Shown here: positions 1 through 6,711 of the stretch, piece by piece
How the letters are laid out: every line of letters starts with the position of its first letter
Position numbering within the stretch: position 1 is the stretch's first letter
Made by a program: the position numbers and the translations under genes
Notes under the pieces: model-generated
Databases searched by the model: none
Told to the model about the DNA's origin: nothing
The model's input: only the letters and a program-made list of their open reading frames with translations
Source of the DNA: GWA1-39-11 sp964360265
GTDB lineage: Bacteria; Patescibacteriota; Microgenomatia; Levybacterales; GWA1-39-11
Assembly (NCBI GenBank): GCA_964360265.1
Contig: CAYHUY010000003.1
Span: 1-55,012 of the forward strand
Direction: 5' to 3'
Length of the DNA: 55,012 bases

Positions 1-10
1 ACAATCAACT

Positions 11-649
11 TCATTGTTTTTCGTGCGGGGCGTCTTTTACGCCGCCCCGGACCTCTTTCTTTATAACTTTGCCTGCCGAATCAAGTTCGAGGATAACTGC
101 CTGGGCTATTCCAACCTCTACGCTTGAGATTTGTTCGTCTGGAATGTTTTCGAGATATTTGAGAAGCGCACGAATAGAATTTCCATGTGCCACAACAAGC
201 ACATTTTTCCCAGATTTTACAATCGGTTCGATGCTTTTTTTATAATACGGCATCGCGCGCTCGTAAACGTCTTTTAAGCTTTCTCCATTGGATAAAGGGT
301 AGTCCCAAGCCCTTCGGATTTTTATAAATTCTTCTTCTCCAACCTGTTTTTCTATTTCCCATTTATTCTTTCCCGTAAAATCGCCATAGTTTCTTTCTTT
401 TAATGCATCGACAAATTCGGTTTGGACATTTTCTAAATCTATTACCGTTCTTAATTCGTCCAAAGTTTGACGGCAGCGCGCTAGGGGAGAGCAGAATACG
501 GCATCAAATTTAATATCTTTAATTAATTCAGCAGTTTTTCTGGCCTCAACTCGTCCTGCTTCGCCTAAATCAATATCTGTCCATCCTGTCCAAAGGCCTT
601 TTGCATTCCACTCAGATTCACTATGTCTAACCAATGCAAGATAACTCAT
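11..649 (-). CDS. gpmA: 2,3-bisphosphoglycerate-dependent phosphoglycerate mutase
   Basis: This cytoplasmic glycolytic enzyme interconverts 3- and 2-phosphoglycerate. The phosphohistidine motif is at residues 7-15 (VRHSESEWN, catalytic His9). The usual RHGE reads RHSE, an uncommon Gly-to-Ser change next to the catalytic histidine. CSPLARCRQT (53-62), ERNYGDFTGKNK (85-96) and the second histidine in AHGNS (His155) match the family. At 212 aa it is slightly shorter than the usual 230-250, with a short C-terminus. Its start overlaps the stop of the upstream M50 gene as ATGA, so the two are probably co-transcribed and translationally coupled. Confidence 0.93.
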   Translation of the reverse strand: MSYLALVRHSESEWNAKGLWTGWTDIDLGEAGRVEARKTAELIKDIKFDAVFCSPLARCRQTLDELRTVIDLENVQTEFVDALKERNYGDFTGKNKWEIEKQVGEEEFIKIRRAWDYPLSNGESLKDVYERAMPYYKKSIEPIVKSGKNVLVVAHGNSIRALLKYLENIPDEQISSVEVGIAQAVILELDSAGKVIKKEVRGGVKDAPHEKQ

Positions 650-1278
650 ATTCCCAGGATGTTGATTGAAAACAATATTAGGTTATTTATGATTTGTCCT
701 AGAGAAAATCCGCCCATGGGGAAGAAAAGTAAAAAGAACAAAATAAATATACCAAATTGTTGAATTGACAGGTAGCTTCGGGCTATATCATCCGGTAGAA
801 TTGCGGCTATCACTTTGCTGCCATCAAGAGGAGGAATGGGAATTAAATTAATTATTGAAAGCATCAGGTTATAGATAACAACAAGAAAAAGAAATGACTC
901 AATTGTTGCCTCAAGCGGCCCGCCTAGACGCGAGGCTGGTAAAAATCGTATGATTTGGGCAGAAATCAACGCTAAAGCTATATTAGTCAGAGGTCCTGCA
1001 AGTGCGACTAGAGCCATATCCTTTTTGGGATCTTTAAAGTGAATCGGATTTACGGGAACAGGCTTTGCAGCACCAAATATAACAGGGGAACCAGAAAACA
1101 CAAGAAGGGCAGGGAGCAAAACGCTCATAAGTGGATCAAGATGAGGAATAGGATTAAGTGTCAGCCTACCCATGATGCGGGCTGTTGGATCACCAAGTTT
1201 ATCGGCAACTACTCCATGCATTAACTCATGCAGAACGGCAGAGAATATAAGAATTATAAGCGGAATCAAAAACTCCAT
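646..1278 (-). CDS. Site-2 protease family (M50) membrane metalloprotease
   Basis: This is a polytopic zinc protease of the small S2P/M50 type. The zinc motif HELMH lies at about residues 17-21. A conserved NPIPHLDP segment and the third metal-ligand motif PPLDGS near the C-terminal third follow, with about five hydrophobic segments between them. I chose the ATG at 1278, because a TATAAT box (1285-1290) ends only six bases upstream; an in-frame TTG at 1293 would lie on that promoter. There is no PDZ domain, so it resembles the minimal S2P proteins rather than RseP. The substrate is unknown. Confidence 0.85.
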   Translation of the reverse strand: MEFLIPLIILIFSAVLHELMHGVVADKLGDPTARIMGRLTLNPIPHLDPLMSVLLPALLVFSGSPVIFGAAKPVPVNPIHFKDPKKDMALVALAGPLTNIALALISAQIIRFLPASRLGGPLEATIESFLFLVVIYNLMLSIINLIPIPPLDGSKVIAAILPDDIARSYLSIQQFGIFILFFLLFFPMGGFSLGQIINNLILFSINILGI

Positions 1279-1284
1279 ATGTAT

Positions 1285-1290
1285 ATTATA
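1285..1290 (-). promoter_or_regulatory. -10 box of the M50-gpmA operon
   Basis: TATAAT on the minus strand, six bases before the ATG at 1278. The spacing predicts a transcript that starts at or next to the start codon (leaderless). Confidence 0.55.
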
Positions 1291-1385
1291 CAAGAGAAAC
1301 CCTTTATATTTTAATTTATTTTAAATATGGCCCTTAGAGCGGGAAAAAATCACCTGCTTGTTTTGGGGCCATATTATCAAACCAT

Positions 1386-1577
1386 CTAAGCATCCATCTC
1401 TCCCTTTTTGGCTAACTTCTCTTTTGCTTTTTCAGCATCCTAGGAATTGCCTTTTGTATATATTGTATTTTTACCAACCCGCGATCTTACTAATGTCTGT
1501 CCTTTCCTTTGTACTTTCTCGATGAACCGTGGCACTTGCCCTTTTGGGATCTGCGTTTGGACGAAGGATTTTTCCAC
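1386..1577 (-). pseudogene. Small basic ORF interrupted by an in-frame TAG
   Basis: Minus-strand reading from GTG at 1577 gives a basic peptide beginning VEKSFVQTQIPKGQVPRF and running 45 codons to a TAG at 1440-1442. The same frame then continues with DAEKAKEKLAKKGEMDA to a second TAG at 1386-1388. The coding-like run on both sides of the first stop suggests a decayed gene of about 63 codons. A TATAAT at 1578-1583 abuts the GTG, with TTGAAA 16 bases upstream. The family is not recognised. It fills most of the 390-bp gap between the M50 gene and the next gene. Confidence 0.35.
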
Positions 1578-1641
1578 ATTATAGCAATTGAACTGATTGT
1601 TTCAAGCCCTCAATTTGGAAAGCCTCTTCGCTTTTGATATC

Positions 1642-1671
1642 TTGACAAAGGCTGATACAATAGGCTAATCT
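1642..1671 (+). promoter_or_regulatory. Promoter of the 71-aa gene
   Basis: TTGACA (1642-1647), 18-bp spacer, TAATCT (1666-1671), then 12 bases to the ATG at 1684. The near-consensus -35 supports the short gene downstream. Confidence 0.5.
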
Positions 1672-1683
1672 ACAATAAGAACA

Positions 1684-1899
1684 ATGCCTAATCCTGAAAG
1701 TTTATCTCGCGATCCCTCAAAACAACATTATTCAGAAAAGGGCGGACATTTATTTCGCGGGCTTGCAGCCCGCCAAAGATCCAATTTTGAATCACGATTT
1801 CCAAATACACCGTATTTACGTCCTCACCCCGATACAGAATTCACCAGAAGAAGATTTATGATGAGAGACCCAAGTAGCGGGAAGAAAAGAGAAGGTTAG
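1684..1899 (+). CDS. Small hypothetical protein, 71 aa
   Basis: A short, very polar and basic protein rich in Arg, Pro and Ser (RRRFMMRDPSSGKKREG at the C-terminus), without membrane segments. I do not recognise a family. It is supported by a near-consensus promoter 12 bases upstream of the ATG. The last four bases overlap the convergent RmlC-like gene. The composition suggests a nucleic-acid-binding or disordered protein, but that is only a guess. Confidence 0.5.
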   Translation: MPNPESLSRDPSKQHYSEKGGHLFRGLAARQRSNFESRFPNTPYLRPHPDTEFTRRRFMMRDPSSGKKREG

Positions 1900-2444
1900 T
1901 CTTTTTTTGGCTGCCAAAAGTCCTCTCCCACTGAATTCCATGGAAGTCTTCTCTCGTCAGGGTTCTTAGCGTCAAACTTCTGATTTACAAAATAGAAAAG
2001 CTCTATGTCTTGATTTGACAAGTTTGCCATTCCGTGCGCAACTCCACGGGGGATATAAAGAAGTGAGGATTGTCCCGCCCCTAAAGTAATTTTCATCATA
2101 ACACCATTTGTTTTTGAATCTTTTCGCAGATCCAATAGTCCAACCAATAAAGAATCGGAGGGTGGTAAATAAAAAATATCCTCCTGTTGAAAATGAAGAT
2201 GCCATCCCTTAATGCTTCCCGGAAGAAGTCTTGAGCGGTTTATTTGGACAACCTCAAAATCTTCGATCCCCGTAACTGTCCCATTTTCCATTCGGATTAT
2301 TTCTGAAAAATCTCCATCTTCACCAATAAAATTTTTGACGGGGATAATTTTGATACCATCAATTGTAGGTTTGGCAGAGTAGTCTTGAACGTAAATTTCT
2401 CCTCGACTTTTTTCGTCAATATCATTAAGTGTCAATTTGTTCAT
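1896..2444 (-). CDS. dTDP-4-dehydrorhamnose 3,5-epimerase-like (RmlC-type cupin)
   Basis: 182-aa RmlC/RfbC-type cupin. The catalytic region GWHLHFQQEDIFY (around residues 82-94) corresponds to RGLHYQ of RmlC. PRGVAHGMANLSN (about 133-145) corresponds to the PxGxAHGF motif, and DERRLPWNS near the C-terminus is also typical. RmlC makes dTDP-L-rhamnose for surface polysaccharides. No other rml genes are nearby, so the exact sugar substrate is open. TATAAT at 2451-2456 ends six bases before the ATG, a leaderless arrangement. Confidence 0.75.
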   Translation of the reverse strand: MNKLTLNDIDEKSRGEIYVQDYSAKPTIDGIKIIPVKNFIGEDGDFSEIIRMENGTVTGIEDFEVVQINRSRLLPGSIKGWHLHFQQEDIFYLPPSDSLLVGLLDLRKDSKTNGVMMKITLGAGQSSLLYIPRGVAHGMANLSNQDIELFYFVNQKFDAKNPDERRLPWNSVGEDFWQPKKD

Positions 2445-2551
2445 ATTTTTATTATATCAAATTCTCTGCCTTTTCAAAAGGTTGATGATTGATTGCCGAG
2501 TACACTTTATGTTAAAATTAATAATACTTAAACGAGAGGACGGTATAATGA

Positions 2552-3721
2552 GTGGCAAACAACTTAGAACTCAAAACTCAAAACTCAAAACCGAATAACC
2601 CAGCAACGTCTATGGCGCAGTTAATGGCCAAGGTGGGCTCGGATCTCCAGGTTCTTCAAAAGGGGCAAACCGTTACAGGGATAATCAAAAAACTTACCCC
2701 ACAAGAGATTCTCATGGATATAGGAGCAAAGGGAGATGCTTTGGTTATTGAATTTGACCGCCAAAATCTTGAAAATCTTCTGGCGCTTTTAAAAGTGGGT
2801 GATCGGGTTTCCGCTACAGTAATATCCGCAGAATCCGAGGAAGGATTCCCTGTTGTATCACTACGTCGAACTTTGGATGACATAATCTTTGAAAAGTTTA
2901 GTAAGCTTTCAAAACTCGAGGAAGCACTGGAAATTGAAGTGATAGATGCGACGCGCGGCGGGTATTTTGCGCAAACCTCAGAGGGTGTTCGCGGTTTCCT
3001 ACCCTTATCCCAAGTGATTGATGAGTCGGGAAGTTTGACCGGCAAAAAAATACAAGTAAAGCTCCTTGAGGTAGATAGATCAAAAAAGAGAGTAGTATTT
3101 TCTCAAAAAGCCTTAACTTATATTCTAGATCCGGATGAAATCAGGAAACTTATAAAGAGAGACGATGTTGTTGAAGGTGAAATCACGGGTATTACGCCTT
3201 ATAGTCTATTCCTTTCTATTAGAACGAAAAAAGACGCCAAAAGCCTGCCTGCCGGCAGGCAGGTGGAAGGGTCTCGCCCTGAGCTTGTCGAAGGGTTTAT
3301 CCATATCTCGGAAATTTCTTACGAGCGAATTGATAACCTTGAGTCTCAATTTAAGAAAGGCGATAAAATTCGCGCCCAGGTAATTGAAGTTGATGCTTCT
3401 AATAGACGAGTAAACCTCTCAATTAAAAGAACCAAAAAAGATACATTTTTGGAAGCAAAAGTTAAATACAAGCCAGAGGATAAAGTAAGAGGTGCAGTAA
3501 TTAAAGTGAGTTCAAGGGGAATAATGATTGCGCTTGAAGAAGGAATCTTGGGGCTTATCCCGCAGGATAAAATTCCCCACTTCACTGAAGCTTCGCGGGG
3601 CAAGCCAGCAGGGTATAATGTTGGTGACATAATAAACTGTGAGGTAGTTGAGATAGACCAACGGCGCCGTGTGATAATTTTATCGCCAATCTTGAAAGCA
3701 GTACCAATAGGGTACAGATAG
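2552..3721 (+). CDS. rpsA: Ribosomal protein S1 (four S1 domains)
   Basis: RNA-binding protein with four S1 (OB-fold) domains at about residues 37-105, 121-188, 205-293 and 306-380. This domain number fits the short S1 of many Gram-positive lineages rather than the six-domain enterobacterial form. The GTG at 2552 is preceded by GAGAGGA 11 bases upstream; an internal ATG at 2612 (MAQLMAKVGS) is the alternative start and would drop the odd N-terminus. Residues about 5-15 are encoded by a 7-bp tandem repeat. Residues about 230-249 in domain 3 are encoded by two inserted palindromic repeats. A promoter-like TTGATT/TAAAAT pair lies upstream. Confidence 0.88.
   Translation: MANNLELKTQNSKPNNPATSMAQLMAKVGSDLQVLQKGQTVTGIIKKLTPQEILMDIGAKGDALVIEFDRQNLENLLALLKVGDRVSATVISAESEEGFPVVSLRRTLDDIIFEKFSKLSKLEEALEIEVIDATRGGYFAQTSEGVRGFLPLSQVIDESGSLTGKKIQVKLLEVDRSKKRVVFSQKALTYILDPDEIRKLIKRDDVVEGEITGITPYSLFLSIRTKKDAKSLPAGRQVEGSRPELVEGFIHISEISYERIDNLESQFKKGDKIRAQVIEVDASNRRVNLSIKRTKKDTFLEAKVKYKPEDKVRGAVIKVSSRGIMIALEEGILGLIPQDKIPHFTEASRGKPAGYNVGDIINCEVVEIDQRRRVIILSPILKAVPIGYR
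2568..2592. repeat. 7-bp tandem repeat inside rpsA 5' end
   Basis: AACTCAA repeated three times plus a partial copy; in frame, it encodes part of the non-conserved S1 N-terminus. Confidence 0.8.
3244..3295. repeat. Two palindromic repeats inserted in the rpsA frame
   Basis: CCTGCCTGCCGGCAGGCAGG (3244-3263) is a perfect 20-bp palindrome. CCCTGAGCTTGTCGAAGGG (3277-3295) is a second, partly palindromic element. Together they insert about 20 residues (SLPAGRQ, then SRPELVEG) into the third S1 domain without breaking the frame. Confidence 0.85.
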
Positions 3722-3769
3722 CCACTAGCAACTAGCAAAGGCGGCAATATGCTAGATGCCGAAATTATT

Positions 3770-5104
3770 ATGGCAATTAAAACAGCATTTGTGTGTTCAG
3801 GCTGTGGATATGAATCAGGCAAGTGGTATGGTAGATGTCCTAATTGCTCTTCCTGGAACTCTTTTTCTGAGGTAAAACTTGAGACGGCTTCCAAAAAAAT
3901 CCAGTCGGTTTTAGATGTTGCAACTTCGCTTGTACCCACACAGATTGGCAAAATAAAAAGTGCGGGAATATCCCGTTTCACAACCGGGTTCTTGGAGTTT
4001 GACCGCGTACTTGGCGGTGGAATTGTTACAGGTAGTGCAGTTCTACTATCGGGGGATCCCGGGGTGGGAAAATCAACTTTATTACTTGAACTTGCTAAGA
4101 ATTTCGCTCAAAGTTCCAAAAAACAAAAAACTGATAGCCGGGTTCTCTATGTCTCAGGTGAAGAGTCTGAAGGGCAGATTAAGATAAGGGCAGAAAGAAT
4201 TGGGGTAAAAGAAAATGACAGTCTTTTTATATTCGCAAGCGGTGATATTGACCAAGTGATAAGCCAAGCCGCGGCGCTTAAACCCAAACTATTTATAATT
4301 GACTCAATCCAAACTATGAGTTCTGGGCAGTTCCCCGGTTTTGCAGGAAGTCTGCCTCAAATAAGACATGCTACCGCACGCCTTGTATCCTTTGCCAAAA
4401 AGAATGGAATCCCTGTCTTTATAGTCGGACATGTCACTAAAGAAGGCGATGTAGCAGGACCCATGCTCCTTTCCCACATGGTTGATTGTGTATTGTACCT
4501 TGAGGGAGAAAATCTATCAGGGACAAGAATCCTACGCGCTTTTAAGAATAGATTCGGTGATGCCTCTGAAGTTGGAATATTTACAATGGACGAGAACGGA
4601 ATGAAAGAAGTTTCCGACTCTTCTTTCTTTATCGCAGAAGAGAGCCAAAAGGTTCCCGGATCATGCCTCACCGTTCTCATGGAAGGAAGCCGTCCCATAC
4701 TTGTTGAAATTCAATCACTTGTTGTTCCGTCAAGTCTCTCATATCCCCGAAGGGTATCAAACGGGATATCGGAGAAGCGGCTGGAACTCTTGCTTGCAGT
4801 GATTCAAAAACACGCAAAAATCCCACTTGACCGCGTAGATGTGTATATCAATGTTGTCGGTGGTCTTAAGATTAGTGAGACAGCCGCAGATCTTGCAGTT
4901 TGTCTTGCCGCCATCTCTTCATTTAAAAACAAATCAATAAGTGCCGCTCCTGCCATAGCTGAAGTTGGTTTACTTGGCGAATTAAAAGAGGTTGTTAATC
5001 AAAGGGTCCGCATTAAAGAAGCAAAGAAACTTGGTTTCAGGAATATTTTAACAAACGATAGTTGCAAATTCTTAAATGATATAATTAGAACTCATGAAAA
5101 ATAA
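3770..5104 (+). CDS. radA: DNA repair protein RadA (Sms)
   Basis: RadA is a RecA-like ATPase/helicase that promotes branch migration in recombination and transformation. A four-cysteine zinc finger, CSGCGY..RCPNC, lies at the N-terminus, followed by a Walker A motif GDPGVGKST, the RadA signature KNRFG, and a C-terminal Lon-protease-like domain. I chose the ATG at 3770 (MAIKTAFVCSGCG), which matches the usual RadA start; an ATG at 3749 in frame would add seven residues. Its 3' end overlaps the PIN-TRAM gene by 11 bp. A role in natural DNA uptake would fit the com genes at 33-35 kb. Confidence 0.94.
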   Translation: MAIKTAFVCSGCGYESGKWYGRCPNCSSWNSFSEVKLETASKKIQSVLDVATSLVPTQIGKIKSAGISRFTTGFLEFDRVLGGGIVTGSAVLLSGDPGVGKSTLLLELAKNFAQSSKKQKTDSRVLYVSGEESEGQIKIRAERIGVKENDSLFIFASGDIDQVISQAAALKPKLFIIDSIQTMSSGQFPGFAGSLPQIRHATARLVSFAKKNGIPVFIVGHVTKEGDVAGPMLLSHMVDCVLYLEGENLSGTRILRAFKNRFGDASEVGIFTMDENGMKEVSDSSFFIAEESQKVPGSCLTVLMEGSRPILVEIQSLVVPSSLSYPRRVSNGISEKRLELLLAVIQKHAKIPLDRVDVYINVVGGLKISETAADLAVCLAAISSFKNKSISAAPAIAEVGLLGELKEVVNQRVRIKEAKKLGFRNILTNDSCKFLNDIIRTHEK

Positions 5105-5942
5105 ACCTAATCCAGCATCTAGCGGACAAAATTCAACCCCGATTAACTCCGATTCAATAGGGGTAAAATCGGGATCAAAATTAAAAAAATCAAAGAGAAG
5201 CGGAATGGATGTTGTGGCCATTGGTTCCGGGGTATTACAAAACATAATGTTGCCTCCTCGGGTGATTCGCCAAATTGCCGAGGAAGTAGCAAAAACCGTA
5301 ACTAAAAAAATATCGTTAAGAAGAAAAAAAACCCGCAAAGCAAACATAAAAATCGATAATCCCGTATTTCTTGACACGTCGGCAATTATTGACATGAGAG
5401 TTTTTGAATTGGCAAAAATCGGTGCATTGTATGGAACTTTCATTGTGCTTGAAAGCGTGCTTTCAGAACTCAAAAATATTGCAGATTCGCGGGATTCTCT
5501 CAAAAAAGAAAGAGGAAGAAATGCGCTTGATGTGCTAGATAAATTCAAAAAGACTCGCGGAATAAAAGTTAAGATATTAGCTGATACAAGTGCGCGACCA
5601 GTTGATGAGTCTATTATTGATTATGCCAAGAAATATCGCGGCAGAATTATTACGTGCGACTATAATTTGTCCAAAAAGGCTAGGATTTCAGGCGTTAAAT
5701 CAGTAGACCTTTATGAGCTCGCCAATATCTTAAAAACAACTGCCATTCCCGGAGATGAGTTTTTTGTAAAAGTTATTCAGGAAGGTAAAGGGGCGAATCA
5801 AGGAGTAGGTTATTTACCAGATGGCACTATGCTTGTTGTTGAAGAAGCAAAAAGTCTACTTGGAAAAACAGTTCAAGTTCAAGTTTCACGCATTATCCAA
5901 ACAGACGCGGGCAAAATTCTATTCTCCAAACTCAAAACATAA
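5094..5942 (+). CDS. PIN-TRAM domain protein (YacL-like, no membrane anchor)
   Basis: 282 aa. A basic, low-complexity N-terminus (about 1-85) precedes a PIN nuclease domain beginning VFLDTSAIIDMR (about 93-104). The later acidic residues are in DESIIDYAK and ITCDYNLSKKA. A TRAM RNA-binding domain occupies about 220-282. The PIN-TRAM order is that of Bacillus YacL, which also lies near radA. YacL has four N-terminal membrane helices; here a charged, soluble tail replaces them. It overlaps radA by 11 bp and is probably translationally coupled to it. The likely role is RNA cleavage or binding; the substrate is unknown. Confidence 0.8.
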   Translation: MKNKPNPASSGQNSTPINSDSIGVKSGSKLKKSKRSGMDVVAIGSGVLQNIMLPPRVIRQIAEEVAKTVTKKISLRRKKTRKANIKIDNPVFLDTSAIIDMRVFELAKIGALYGTFIVLESVLSELKNIADSRDSLKKERGRNALDVLDKFKKTRGIKVKILADTSARPVDESIIDYAKKYRGRIITCDYNLSKKARISGVKSVDLYELANILKTTAIPGDEFFVKVIQEGKGANQGVGYLPDGTMLVVEEAKSLLGKTVQVQVSRIIQTDAGKILFSKLKT

Positions 5943-5989
5943 AAATTAATATCCAATCATTAGGAGTTTCTCTAAGGTTGCCTTAAAAC

Positions 5990-6110
5990 CGTGAAAATTT
6001 GAGGAGTAAATGGTGAAATTTTCACAGTTTACAATAAAAAGGAGTAAGAATGCCTGCCCAACACTCCTACCCCTATTTAATGTCTCGAAGGCAATGAGAG
6101 AATTTCAAGA
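5990..6110 (+). other. Hairpin and SD-sequestering mini-ORF region
   Basis: GTGAAAATTT (5990-5999) pairs perfectly with AAATTTTCAC (6015-6024). Just downstream, AAAGGAG precedes a 15-codon ORF starting at about 6050 (MPAQHSYPYLMSRRQ). The SD itself can pair, AGGAGT with ACTCCT, which would hide it. No gene follows directly. This could be the leader of an RNA element or a tiny peptide gene; neither is shown. Confidence 0.25.
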
Positions 6111-6167
6111 CATGAAAAATGTTTGCAGGACGCCCTAATTAGCTATTTTTTGCCTCGTCAATTTTCC

Positions 6168-6196
6168 TTGACAAAAAAAATATCTTCTGTTAAGTT
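6168..6196 (+). promoter_or_regulatory. Promoter of the candidate small RNA
   Basis: TTGACA (6168-6173), 17-bp spacer, TAAGTT (6191-6196). No ORF follows, but a strong terminator lies about 110 bp downstream. Confidence 0.5.
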
Positions 6197-6202
6197 CTAT
6201 CT

Positions 6203-6310
6203 CAAGCATAGTCTTTTCCTGCCTAAAGACTAAAAGCTTACTTTTAAAAGAGCATTGCTTTTCGTACTTAAGGATTTATTTAAACAGTAGCGAAAGTGAT
6301 GCTCTTTTTT
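6203..6310 (+). ncRNA. Candidate small structured RNA
   Basis: About 108 nt between a TTGACA/TAAGTT promoter and a Rho-independent terminator. Hairpin 1 pairs AGTCTTT (6210-6216) with AAAGACT (6225-6231). The terminal stem pairs AAGAGCAT (6248-6255) with ATGCTCTT (6299-6306) and CTTTTCG (6258-6264) with CGAAAG (6291-6296), followed by a T run. No coding frame is apparent. The class is not recognised; a 6S-like or regulatory RNA is possible but unproven. Confidence 0.45.
6246..6310 (+). terminator. Rho-independent terminator
   Basis: Two-part stem ending GATGCTCTTTTTT; it is the 3' end of the candidate small RNA. Confidence 0.6.
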
Positions 6311-6360
6311 CTGCCTAATTAAGATCAAAGGCCTACTTTTAAAAGTACAAGCGCAAAAGG

Positions 6361-6510
6361 CTACATTATAAGGACAGGTATACTTAAGCCTTTCTCAACA
6401 AGTTTACGAATTTGGTCGCCGCCAACTTTCTCGATAGATTCTTGATAGAAATCAGTTACCCCAACCGTTTTTTTCCGTCTCCTTTTAAGTAGTAATTTTA
6501 GAATTCTCAT
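6361..6510 (-). CDS. Small basic hypothetical protein, 49 aa
   Basis: Begins MRILKLLLKRRRKKTVGV and ends KGLSIPVLIM. A basic N-terminus is followed by a predicted amphipathic helix (DQIRKLVEKGL). I chose the ATG at 6510 over longer in-frame starts because TATACT lies ten bases upstream, with TTGCAA 17 bp before it. It is convergent with the candidate small RNA. No family is recognised. Confidence 0.5.
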   Translation of the reverse strand: MRILKLLLKRRRKKTVGVTDFYQESIEKVGGDQIRKLVEKGLSIPVLIM

Positions 6511-6711
6511 GTTTGTTGGTAGTATAGCACAAGTCGTCAAGCCTTGCAACCTATAGCATTTTTGAGTACAAAATTTACTAATCCCAGAGTATTTATATGT
6601 AAGATTTTTGTTGATTTTACAGTCTAAAGTAAAAGTCAAAAATTTTATGTGGATAACTTTCGGAAAAATAAAATACTACTTGACAAATACAAAAAATACT
6701 ACGTTTACAGT

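Noticed and set aside
1440..1442. Reassigned UAG codon
   Set aside because: All other genes end normally at TAG, TAA or TGA, so one in-frame TAG in a tiny ORF is better explained by decay or error.
3346..3981. A 211-codon minus-strand frame across rpsA and radA
   Set aside because: It is antisense to two conserved genes and has no recognisable product.
5943..6330. tmRNA (ssrA)
   Set aside because: No tRNA-like ends, no T-arm sequence and no tag ending in an ALAA-like peptide were found.
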